NCBI GenBank assembly: GCA_046346965.1
Contig: JAXMHB010000011.1
Span: 92,886 to 156,885, forward strand
Length of the DNA: 64,000 bases
Reading direction: 5' to 3'
Source of the DNA: JAXMHB01 sp046346965
Lineage (GTDB): Bacteria > Pseudomonadota > Gammaproteobacteria > Xanthomonadales > SZUA-5
Part shown: one piece after another, positions 10,726-17,694 of the stretch
How positions within the stretch are numbered: the first letter of the stretch is position 1
How the letters are laid out: each line of letters begins with the position of its first letter
Notes under the pieces: model-generated
What the model was told of the DNA's origin: nothing
Databases searched by the model: none
What the model saw: the letters and a program-made list of their open reading frames with translations, nothing else
Translations under genes and position numbers: made by a program

Positions 10726-12408
10726 TCAGCCGGGCTTGGCGTCGCGCAACTCGCGGCGCAGGATCTTGCCGACGTTGGTCTTCGGCAGCTCGTTGCGGAA
10801 CTCGATGATTTTCGGCTGCTTGTAGCCAGTCAGCTGGGCGCGGCAATGCGCCTTCACGTCCTCGACCGTCAGCTTGGGATCCTTGCGCACGATCACCAAC
10901 TTGACCGCCTCGCCGGATTTCTCGTCCGGAATGCCGACCGCCGCCACTTCCAGCACGCCGGGATGGGTGGCGACCACATCCTCGATCTCGTTCGGGTACA
11001 CGTTGAAGCCTGACACCAGGATCATGTCCTTCTTGCGGTCGACGATGTAGAAATAGCCGCGTTCATCCATCTTGCCGACGTCGCCGGTGCGCAGCCAGCC
11101 CTCCGGCGTGATGGTCTTGGCGCTTTCTTCCGGACGCTGCCAGTAGCCCTTCATCACCTGCGGTCCGCGAATGCAGATCTCGCCGACCTCGCCCTGCGCC
11201 AGCAGACGGCCGTCGTCGTCTTGGATCGACAGCTCCGTGCCGGGCGCCGGCACACCGATCGAACCGGTGTACTCGCGCGTGTCCGGGCGATTGACGGTAG
11301 CCACCGGCGAGCTCTCGGTCATGCCGTAACCTTCGAACAGCGCGCAGCGGGTGACTTTCTGCCACTTCTCGGCGACCGCACGCTGGACCGCCATGCCGCC
11401 GCCCATCGACAGCTTCAGCGAGCTGAAATCGAGGTCGGCAAAGCCCGGCGTGTTGAGCAAGCCGTTGAACAGCGTATTGACGCCAGTGATGATGGTGAAG
11501 CGATAGCGACTGAGCTCCTTGACGAAGCCCGGCATGTCGCGCGGATCGGTGATCAGCACGTTCAGGCCACCAACGTTCATGAACACCAGGCAGTTACAGG
11601 TCAGCGCGAAGATGTGATACAGCGGCAGCGCGGTGATGATGATCTCGCTGCCGTCCTGCACATGCGGGCCGAACCAATTGCGCACCTGCAGCATGTTGGC
11701 CACCATGTTGCGGTGGGTCAGCATGGCGCCCTTGGACACGCCGGTGGTGCCGCCGGTGTACTGCAGAAAGGCTAGGTCCTCGGGGCCGATCTCGGTCGGC
11801 GGCAATTGCTGGCCGCGGCCGGCACTCAGCGCGTCGTTGAAGCGGACGGCCCCCGGCAGGCTGAAGGGCTTGACCAGCTTTTTCTGATATTTGACGACGA
11901 AATTGACGATCTGCGCCATCGGGAAGCCGAGCATGTCGCCGACGCAGGTGGTGATCACATGCTTGACGGGGGTCTCGCCGATCACTTCCTGCAGCGTGTG
12001 GGCGAAGTTTTCCATCACCACGATGGCGGCGGCGCCAGCATCGTTGAGCTGATGCTTGAGCTCGCGCGCGGTGTACATCGGGTTGGTGTTGACCACCGTC
12101 AGCCCGGCCCGCAGGATGCCCATCAGCGCCACCGGGTACTGCAGCACATTGGGCATCATCAGGGCGACGCGATCGCCCTTGCTCAGACGCAGCTGGTTGC
12201 GCAGATAGCAGGCAAAGGCCAGGCTCAGGCGATCGAGATCCTCGTAGCTCAGCACTTTGCCGCGATTGACGAAGGCAGGACGATGGCGAAAACGGCTGAA
12301 GGCCGAGCGCATGACGTCGGCGACCGAGGGGAATTCGTTGGTATCGATTTCGGCGCCCACACCCTCCGGGTACTGGGCAAGCCACGGTTTGGCCTGTACG
12401 GTGCTCAT
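10726..12408 (-). CDS. fadD: long-chain fatty acid-CoA ligase (FadD/RpfB-like)
   Basis: A 560-residue AMP-forming acyl-CoA synthetase of the ANL superfamily that activates long-chain fatty acids with ATP and CoA. The phosphate-binding loop is YTGGTTGVSKGA, the A5 motif is GYGMTESSP, the hinge/A8 region is GWLRTGDVGKMDERG, and the catalytic lysine lies in PKTNVGKILRREL at the C-terminus. The start at 12408 has a strong site (GGAGGGGGGAAGAG). In Xanthomonas the ligase RpfB sits near prfB and lysS in the rpf quorum-sensing locus; here a FadD of the same size lies two genes from lysS, but rpfF, rpfC and rpfG are absent between them. Whether it is the RpfB orthologue or a general FadD cannot be decided from sequence alone. 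Confidence 0.88.
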   Translation of the reverse strand: MSTVQAKPWLAQYPEGVGAEIDTNEFPSVADVMRSAFSRFRHRPAFVNRGKVLSYEDLDRLSLAFACYLRNQLRLSKGDRVALMMPNVLQYPVALMGILRAGLTVVNTNPMYTARELKHQLNDAGAAAIVVMENFAHTLQEVIGETPVKHVITTCVGDMLGFPMAQIVNFVVKYQKKLVKPFSLPGAVRFNDALSAGRGQQLPPTEIGPEDLAFLQYTGGTTGVSKGAMLTHRNMVANMLQVRNWFGPHVQDGSEIIITALPLYHIFALTCNCLVFMNVGGLNVLITDPRDMPGFVKELSRYRFTIITGVNTLFNGLLNTPGFADLDFSSLKLSMGGGMAVQRAVAEKWQKVTRCALFEGYGMTESSPVATVNRPDTREYTGSIGVPAPGTELSIQDDDGRLLAQGEVGEICIRGPQVMKGYWQRPEESAKTITPEGWLRTGDVGKMDERGYFYIVDRKKDMILVSGFNVYPNEIEDVVATHPGVLEVAAVGIPDEKSGEAVKLVIVRKDPKLTVEDVKAHCRAQLTGYKQPKIIEFRNELPKTNVGKILRRELRDAKPG

Positions 12409-12549
12409 CTCTTCCCCCCTCCTCAAGCAGTTGCAGCCGGGCGCAGTCGGCACCAGCCGATCGGATGCGGTGACCGCGCTGAACCAGGCACTCAAGCCTC
12501 GTTCAGCGAGTCATCACCGCAAAATAACCGCAATAGGAAGCGAAGTCAC

Positions 12550-12999
12550 ATGAAGGCAACGTCAGCGCTCCGCACACTCTGGATCACGCTATGGGCCGGC
12601 GCGCTGCTGTTCGCGGCCGGATGCAGCCAGGATCCCACCGAGGCCGCGCTGCGGCAGACGCTGGACGATCTCGAAGAGGCGGGCGAGAACCGCGACGTGG
12701 GCTCGTTCATGGAGCATGTGGCCGATGATTTTCTGGCCAACGGTGGCGAGTTCGACCGCCGCGGACTGGAGCGCCTGCTGATCGGACTGACGCTGCGGCT
12801 ACCCTCGATCAGCGTGACCCGCACTGCCACCAGCATCGACATCCGTCAGGACCGCGCGGTGGTGCAGATGCAGTTGTTGATCACCGGCGGATCGGGCGGA
12901 TTGCTGCCCGAGAACGGTCAGTGGCTGGTGACCGAGAGCCGCTGGCGCTTCGTCGACGGCGCCTGGCAGTTGGGCAGCGCAGATTGGCGTCCCAAGTGA
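12550..12999 (+). CDS. lipoprotein of NTF2-like size and shape
   Basis: A 149-residue predicted lipoprotein. The N-terminus is a type II signal peptide ending LLFAAGC, so Cys25 would be lipidated. The mature part begins with a helix (EAALRQTLDDLEEAGENRDVGSFMEHVADDFL) followed by alternating strands ending in WRFVDGAWQLGSADW, the layout of SnoaL/NTF2-like cone domains that often bind small ligands. No catalytic residue can be named. ATG 12550 follows AGGAAG. It is divergent from the acyl-CoA ligase, with 141 bases between the two starts that must hold both promoters. Confidence 0.7.
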   Translation: MKATSALRTLWITLWAGALLFAAGCSQDPTEAALRQTLDDLEEAGENRDVGSFMEHVADDFLANGGEFDRRGLERLLIGLTLRLPSISVTRTATSIDIRQDRAVVQMQLLITGGSGGLLPENGQWLVTESRWRFVDGAWQLGSADWRPK

Positions 13000-13125
13000 G
13001 GCCCAAAGAAGCGGGCTTGGAGGCGCAAGAGCGGGGCAGGGGGCGGAGGACCCTCCTCGCAGCGCCGATCTGAGCGCGGCGCGATCCGGCGACTGGGAGA
13101 GCGTGCAGCGGGGGCCGGCGTGAAT

Positions 13126-13243
13126 GTCTGGCAAGCGTCCAGGTCTCCCTGCCGGCGCTTACCCGCTCAGCAAACTCGCGACGGTGCCATGCAGTCGCCG
13201 CATGGCTGGTCCCCCGACCTTTGACCCCCGCCCCGCTTCTGCC
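13126..13243 (+). repeat. dispersed intergenic repeat R, copy 1 (tandem with copy 2)
   Basis: About 118 bases beginning GGCAAGCGTCC and ending in the C-rich tract CCCCCGCCCCGCTTCTGCC. It contains a perfect 7-bp hairpin (GCCATGC 13186-13192 with GCATGGC 13200-13206). It is nearly identical to the next copy at 13260. A shorter inverted fragment of the C-rich end lies at about 13018-13050. Confidence 0.85.
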
Positions 13244-13259
13244 ACCAGGCGAGGCAGAG

Positions 13260-13380
13260 TTTGGCAAGCGTCCATGTCTCGCCTTTGGCGCTTGCCCGCT
13301 CAGCAAACTTGCGACGGTGCCATGCAGTCTCCGCATGGCTGGTCCCCCGACCCTTGCCCCCCGCCCCGCTTTTGCTCTTG
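13260..13380 (+). repeat. dispersed intergenic repeat R, copy 2
   Basis: Second tandem copy, sharing GGCAAGCGTCCA, CGCTCAGCAAACT, GCGACGGTGCCATGCAGTC and CCGCATGGCTGGTCCCCCGA with copy 1. The two fill almost the whole 13000-13396 gap; no gene is seen there. Confidence 0.85.
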
Positions 13381-13396
13381 TTTGGCAAGCGCTTCG

Positions 13397-14029
13397 CTAG
13401 TCCGAGCGCAGACGCGCGGCGATCGCGCGGGTGCGGGCGACGCAGGTCCAGGCGCTGCCGAGCGCGATCAGCACCAGGCCGACGCGCATCGCCCACGCCT
13501 GGGTGCCCCACTGGCTGGCTTCGAAGGCGCCCAGCAGGCAGGCCAGCGTCAGCAGTGCCATTCGATGCGGTTTGGCCTGCGGGCCGCGGAAATCCTGCGG
13601 CTGCCCCAGACTGCCGCCGAGCACACGGATGTAGGCGGTGATCGCTGCGAGCAAGGCGGCACACCAGCCCAGGGCCGGCAGCCCGATCCCGTAGCCGGCC
13701 GCGATCAGGAACAGGCTGTCGGCAACGCGGTCCGGGATCTCATTGTAGAGCGCGCCCTCGGGCGTGCCCTTGCCGCCTTCGACCGCCACCATGCCGTCAA
13801 TCAGATTGCACAGCAGGCGCAGCTGGATGCACAGCGCCGCCAGCACCAGCGCCACCGGCCAGTCCGGGCGCAGCATCAGCAGGCCGCCTATCAGTGCGAA
13901 GCCGATGCTGGCCAGCGAAATCTGGTTCGGCGTGATCGTGCTGGCAGCCAGCCGGCGCGCCAGCCAGCGCGCCCATGCCGTGTTACGACTGCTGAGCGGG
14001 CGACGGGCGTCCTGAGCGGGATCGGTCAT
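13397..14029 (-). CDS. CDP-alcohol phosphatidyltransferase family membrane protein
   Basis: A 210-residue multi-helix inner-membrane protein of the CDP-OH phosphotransferase family, which joins a CDP-linked lipid to an alcohol acceptor. The family motif D-x2-DG-x2-AR-x8-G-x3-D-x3-D is present but altered: Asn75 replaces the first Asp, Asp78-Gly79 are kept, Val83 replaces Arg, Asn96 replaces Gly, and Asp100 and Asp104 are kept. I recall a branch with CNL[IL]DGMVAVEGGK that sits beside an acyltransferase and a CdsA-like protein, as here (16.0-17.6 kb), resembling the E. coli ynbA/ynbB pairing. The start 14029 follows AGGAG at eight bases. The acceptor is unknown; it is unlikely to be standard PgsA or PssA. 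Confidence 0.75.
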   Translation of the reverse strand: MTDPAQDARRPLSSRNTAWARWLARRLAASTITPNQISLASIGFALIGGLLMLRPDWPVALVLAALCIQLRLLCNLIDGMVAVEGGKGTPEGALYNEIPDRVADSLFLIAAGYGIGLPALGWCAALLAAITAYIRVLGGSLGQPQDFRGPQAKPHRMALLTLACLLGAFEASQWGTQAWAMRVGLVLIALGSAWTCVARTRAIAARLRSD

Positions 14030-14079
14030 GGGCTGAAACTCCTGGGGGAACCTCATGCAATGATGGGTTCGTTGGGCCG

Positions 14080-14190
14080 AAAGCGGGGAGAGGGTCGGGG
14101 GGCGAGGGACCAGCACAGCAGCGCTTGCCTGGCAATGTCGCCGGTACGGTTTGCTGATCGAGTCAGCGCGCCAACGGCAAGACATGGACT
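14080..14190 (-). repeat. dispersed intergenic repeat R, inverted copy
   Basis: Read on the minus strand this gives GTCCATGTCTTGCCGTTGGC, AGCAAACCGTACCGGCGACA and CTGGTCCCTCGCCCCC before AAAGCGGGG is reached in reverse, the same order of blocks as the plus-strand copies. It lies in the 14030-14796 gap, which holds only repeats. Confidence 0.7.
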
Positions 14191-14445
14191 CTGAATGCGT
14201 TCGTAGCCGCAACGGCGGCTGAATTGGTCTGAATGTACGAAGACGCACAAGTGCATGGCAGGCTCTCAAGTCGAGGCGACTGACGACGCTGCGGGGCGAT
14301 TCAGCTCGGTCCCGAGAGGTCGCGGAGAGAATCTCCCGGCGCGCGTTTGCGGTCCCTGCCAGAGAGCTTGGCCATGCCCTGCGGACCGCACCTGGCGGCA
14401 GACAATACTGACTCGCAACGTGGCTCACGAGACTTGTTCAGAGTC
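14191..14445 (+). repeat. long dispersed element L, copy 1
   Basis: About 255 bases sharing ordered blocks with the element at 35972-36223: ACGGCGGCTGAAT-GGTCT, CTGACGACGCT, CCAGAGAGC, CCTGCGGACCGC, CTGGCGGCAGAC and finally CTGACTCGCAACG-GGCTCACGAGACTTGTTCAGAGTC. Near its ends GCTGAAT and ATTCAGC form an inverted pair. An R copy is fused directly to its right end. No ORF with coding character is seen. Confidence 0.75.
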
Positions 14446-14562
14446 ATATCTTGCCGTTGGCGCGCTGACTCGATCTGCAATCTGGCGACAATTCACGCAG
14501 CCGCCGCATGGCCGGTCCCCCGCCCCTTAACCCCCGCCCCGCTTTTGCCCCTGCGCAGCTAC
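14446..14562 (+). repeat. dispersed intergenic repeat R, copy fused to L
   Basis: Begins ATATCTTGCCGTTGGCGCGC and ends GGTCCCCCGCCCCTTAACCC-type C-rich tract. It abuts element L without a gap, exactly as the R copy at 36224 abuts the second L. Confidence 0.75.
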
Positions 14563-14567
14563 GTTCG

Positions 14568-14640
14568 GCAAGAGTCCGTGTCTCGCCTTCGGCGCGCTTA
14601 CTCGCTTCGAAAACTGGCGAGTTCCGCGTCCTGCATCCCG
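14568..14640 (+). repeat. dispersed intergenic repeat R, left half only
   Basis: GGCAAGAGTCCGTGTCTCGC, then GGCGCGCTTACTCGCTTCGA and AAACTGGCGA, after which the repeat stops and a heptamer array begins at 14651. A truncated copy. Confidence 0.65.
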
Positions 14641-14650
14641 CGACCCGCTT

Positions 14651-14732
14651 CCCGGGTCCCGGGTCCCGAGTCCCGAGTCCCGAGTCCCGAGTCCCGAGTC
14701 CCGAGTCCCGAGTCCCGAGTCCCGAGTCCCGA
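14651..14732 (+). repeat. 7-bp tandem array (CCCGAGT)
   Basis: Eleven contiguous heptamers, two CCCGGGT followed by nine CCCGAGT, with a partial twelfth. It lies between a truncated R copy and the 3' end of the beta-helix gene. The complementary heptamer GGGACTC occurs three times at 40865-40885. Confidence 0.95.
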
Positions 14733-14796
14733 CGCATCCGTGTTCGGCAAGAGGTTCCCTGGCATCTCCGCACTCTACGTCGACCCGCGAGCTCGC

Positions 14797-15888
14797 TCAC
14801 TCGAAGCCGTTGATGAACATCTCGCCGTACTCGTAGGCGCCGCGATCCACCGTGCCGCCCTGGATGCGGGTCGAGCCTTCGACATCGACGGTCCAGATGC
14901 CGCCCTGCGGGGTGTTGGTGCCGCTGTTGCGCAGCGGCGAATTGAGGCGCAGGCGCAGGTCGCTGGCGCTGACGAAGCGCGGGTCGCCCTGAGTGCGGAA
15001 GGCGTCGGTGACGCCAAAGGCGGAGTAGGTGCCGAAGTGATTGTGGTCCATCTGCAGCGGATTGAAGTCGGTGTCGATGGAGAAGTCGATCAGCGCCTGA
15101 GCACTGCCACGGCGGTTGCCATAGAACACGTTGTTGCTCATGTACAAGGCAACGCCGCCGCCCGCTTCCAGCGCCGTGTAGACGGCCGATGCCGCGCCTT
15201 CGCTGGCGTCTGCCCAGTTGTAGGCGACCGTGTTGTTGCTGAAGGAAATGCTGGTGCCGGCGCTGCCGGTCAGCAGGATCGGCGTGTAGGTGCCGATGGT
15301 GTTGTCGCGGAATACGCTGCCGAGCACGCGCATGCTGCTGCTGCCCTCGGTGTAGGCGCGAAAGGTCGGCTGTGGATTGGCCTGAGCGTTGTTGCTGCCG
15401 TTCTTCACGATGATGTTGATCACCGACAGGATCGGGCTGCCGCCCAGCGCGCGCACGCCGAGACCGCCGACCAGCGACTGAGAGGAGACGCCGTTGGTGA
15501 TGGTCAGATGGCCGATGCTCCAGGCGCCCGAGGCGCCGGTGTTGGCGACGATGCGCATCACTGCAAACTGGTCAGTGCCGCTGAGCACCGCTTGATCGGA
15601 GCGCGCAGCGACCGAGGTGCAGTTGTTGTTGGCATCGACGGCAGCGCCGTACAGGATCAGCGGCTCGTTGCTCAGGTAGTCGAAGGAGGCCTCGCCGGCG
15701 GCCAGCGGATTGGCAAAGTACAGGCCGGGCTTCAGGCGGATTTCGTCGATCTCGCCATTGGCCTCGGCATTGTTGAGTGCGGTCTGCAGTTGCGGACCGC
15801 TGGACACGCAGACGACGGCCGCCGGCGTGGCCGGGCTCAACATCAGGGCGAGGGTGGCGGCGATGGCGGTGACGGCATAGCGGCGCAT
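14797..15888 (-). CDS. exported right-handed beta-helix protein, choice-of-anchor Q type
   Basis: A 363-residue exported protein. The signal peptide (MRRYAVTAIAATLALMLSPA) is followed by a parallel beta-helix of polymorphic turns (DEIRLKPGLYF, SIGHLTITNGV, LSVINIIVKNG, SISFSNNTVAYN). The C-terminus has the choice-of-anchor Q ending, TVDVEGSTRIQGGTVDRGAYEYG, split here at its tail as MFINGFE. Such proteins are surface-attached or secreted and some bind polysaccharides; no catalytic residues are recognisable. The last three residues GFE follow a pattern I remember from many secreted Lysobacterales proteins. The gene is divergent from the acyltransferase at 16021, with 132 bases between the starts. 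Confidence 0.78.
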   Translation of the reverse strand: MRRYAVTAIAATLALMLSPATPAAVVCVSSGPQLQTALNNAEANGEIDEIRLKPGLYFANPLAAGEASFDYLSNEPLILYGAAVDANNNCTSVAARSDQAVLSGTDQFAVMRIVANTGASGAWSIGHLTITNGVSSQSLVGGLGVRALGGSPILSVINIIVKNGSNNAQANPQPTFRAYTEGSSSMRVLGSVFRDNTIGTYTPILLTGSAGTSISFSNNTVAYNWADASEGAASAVYTALEAGGGVALYMSNNVFYGNRRGSAQALIDFSIDTDFNPLQMDHNHFGTYSAFGVTDAFRTQGDPRFVSASDLRLRLNSPLRNSGTNTPQGGIWTVDVEGSTRIQGGTVDRGAYEYGEMFINGFE

Positions 15889-16020
15889 GATCAGTTTCCA
15901 GGCAGGTGGGGTCTGCTGCAGTGGAACGCGCTCGCCGCGGGAAGCGGACATGCAGCCCGCGCTGTCCGTTCAGCTTGCCTGTTATCGTTGTTCCGGGGCG
16001 TCCCCCTGCAGGAATCCGTG

Positions 16021-16650
16021 ATGCTCGAATCCATTGCCCGTGGCGCCATGCTGGCGACCGCGCATCTGCTCACCGGCGTGCGCGCGGTGTGGGCGGCGGA
16101 GCCCCCGGCGGGCCCATGCGTCTATTTCGGCAACCATGTGAGTCATGGCGACTTCGCGTTGATCTGGGCGGTGCTGCCGGCGCTGGAGCGGGCGCGCACT
16201 CGCCCGGTCGCGGGTGCCGACTACTGGGAGAAAGGCTGGCTGCGCCGTTACATCGGCCGACGCGTGGTGCGCGCCGTGTTGATCGAGCGCGAGCGCGACA
16301 AGCGCACGTCCGATCCCATTGCGCAGATGGCCTCGGTACTCGCCGCCGGCGAGAGCCTGATCCTGTTTCCGGAGGGCACCCGCAATCAGGGTGATGCGCT
16401 GTTGCTGCCCTTCAAGAGTGGCTTGTATCACCTCGGGCGCGCGCATCCCGGGCTGCCATTGGTACCGGCCTGGATCGACAATCTGCACCGCGTGCTGCCC
16501 AAGGGCGAGGTCATACCGGTGCCGCTGTTGTGTACCGTGCACTTTGGCGCGCCGATCCAAGTCGGCGCGGAGGAGTCCAAGGAGGACTTCCTGGCGCGCG
16601 CCAGCGCCGCCCTGCTGGCCCAACGACCGGCTCATCTGGAGGCGCCATGA
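16021..16650 (+). CDS. 1-acylglycerol-3-phosphate O-acyltransferase-like (PlsC family)
   Basis: A 209-residue acyltransferase of the LPLAT superfamily, which transfers an acyl chain to lysophosphatidic acid or a related lysophospholipid at the inner membrane. The two defining motifs are clear: NHVSHGDF (the HX4D catalytic pair, about residues 41-46) and FPEGTRNQG (acceptor binding, about residues 120-128). It starts at ATG 16021 after CAGGAA and its stop overlaps the ATG of the CdsA-like gene, so the two lipid enzymes are coupled. A household plsC elsewhere is likely; this copy belongs to the ynb-like set together with the CDP-alcohol transferase at 13.4-14.0 kb. Confidence 0.87.
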   Translation: MLESIARGAMLATAHLLTGVRAVWAAEPPAGPCVYFGNHVSHGDFALIWAVLPALERARTRPVAGADYWEKGWLRRYIGRRVVRAVLIERERDKRTSDPIAQMASVLAAGESLILFPEGTRNQGDALLLPFKSGLYHLGRAHPGLPLVPAWIDNLHRVLPKGEVIPVPLLCTVHFGAPIQVGAEESKEDFLARASAALLAQRPAHLEAP

Positions 16651-17579
16651 GCACCACGCTGAGGCTGTTTCTCGGCATTTTCGGCGTGCTCGGCCTGGCC
16701 AGCGCGGTGGCGCTGACGCTGCGCTACACGGTGGCCAAAGGCCGTCCGCATGCAGTGATCGACAACCTGACCGACCGCATCAACGCCTGGTGGGTGATGG
16801 TGGCACTGGTCGGCCTTGCGTTTGCCTTCGGCAAGATCGGGGTGATCGTGCTGTTTGGCTTGCTGTCGGTGCTGGCCCTGCGCGAGTTCGTGACGCTGAC
16901 CTACACCCGGCGCAGCGACCATCTGGCGCTGGCGATGGCTTTCTATGTGGCGCTGCCGCTGCAATACCTGCTGATCGGCATCGAGTGGTATGGGCTGTAC
17001 TCGATCTTTATCCCGGTCTACGGCTTTTTGTTCCTGCCGATCATCGCCGCGCTGCGCGCCGACACCACGCGCTTTCTCGACCGCATCGCCGAGGTGCAGT
17101 GGGGCCTGATGCTGGCAGTGTTCTGCCTGTCGCATGTGCCGGCGCTGGTGACGCTGCAGATCCCCGGCAATGAGGGGCGCGGTCTGCTGCTGATCGCCTT
17201 CCTGGTGATCGTGGTGCAGTCCAGCGATGTGCTGCAGTACGTCTGGGGCAAGCTCTTCGGTCGACACAAGGTGGCCCCCGCGCTGTCGCCCTCGAAGACC
17301 TGGGAAGGCCTGATCGGCGGCGTGCTGAGCGCCACCGCGCTCGGCGCCGCACTCTGGTGGATCACCCCGTTCAAACCCTGGCAGGCCGCCTTGATCGCCT
17401 TTGCGATCAATCTGATGGGCTTCTTCGGGGGCTTGGTGATGAGCGCGATCAAGCGCGATCACGGCGTCAAGGACTGGGGACATCTGATCGCCGGTCACGG
17501 CGGCGTGCTCGATCGGCTGGACTCGGTACTGTTCTCGGCGCCGGTGTTCTTCCACATCACCCGCTATTGGTATGCCTGA
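16647..17579 (+). CDS. phosphatidate cytidylyltransferase-like membrane protein (CdsA family)
   Basis: A 310-residue integral membrane protein with about eight hydrophobic helices. CdsA enzymes make CDP-diacylglycerol from phosphatidate and CTP. The family signature is complete at the C-terminus: SAIKRDHGVKDWGHLIAGHG followed by GVLDRLD, and SPSKTWEGLIGG precedes it. The start at 16647 overlaps the acyltransferase stop (ATGA). It supplies the kind of substrate that a CDP-alcohol phosphatidyltransferase uses, so the set 13.4-17.6 kb could form a side pathway for a modified phospholipid or a lipid-linked envelope polymer; that last step is inference. Confidence 0.87.
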   Translation: MSTTLRLFLGIFGVLGLASAVALTLRYTVAKGRPHAVIDNLTDRINAWWVMVALVGLAFAFGKIGVIVLFGLLSVLALREFVTLTYTRRSDHLALAMAFYVALPLQYLLIGIEWYGLYSIFIPVYGFLFLPIIAALRADTTRFLDRIAEVQWGLMLAVFCLSHVPALVTLQIPGNEGRGLLLIAFLVIVVQSSDVLQYVWGKLFGRHKVAPALSPSKTWEGLIGGVLSATALGAALWWITPFKPWQAALIAFAINLMGFFGGLVMSAIKRDHGVKDWGHLIAGHGGVLDRLDSVLFSAPVFFHITRYWYA

Positions 17580-17694
17580 AGCCGGGCAGGGCGCCCGCAA
17601 CTATGGAGAAATCAGGGATTTGCGCGTCGATCGGTAGTCGTCGCGCGCGGTGCCGGCTAAGGTGCCGTCCGAGATTCCGTTGCCGGAGGCCTGA

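Noticed and set aside
14651..14732. Possible CRISPR array
   Set aside because: Units are 7 bp and contiguous with no spacers, and no cas gene lies in the window; the same applies to the GTGAAAA and GAGGGCAC arrays.
14347..16650. A 767-codon frame spanning the repeats and the beta-helix gene into the acyltransferase
   Set aside because: The upstream two thirds are repeat and antisense; the acyltransferase has its own start at 16021 with a ribosome-binding site and correct length.
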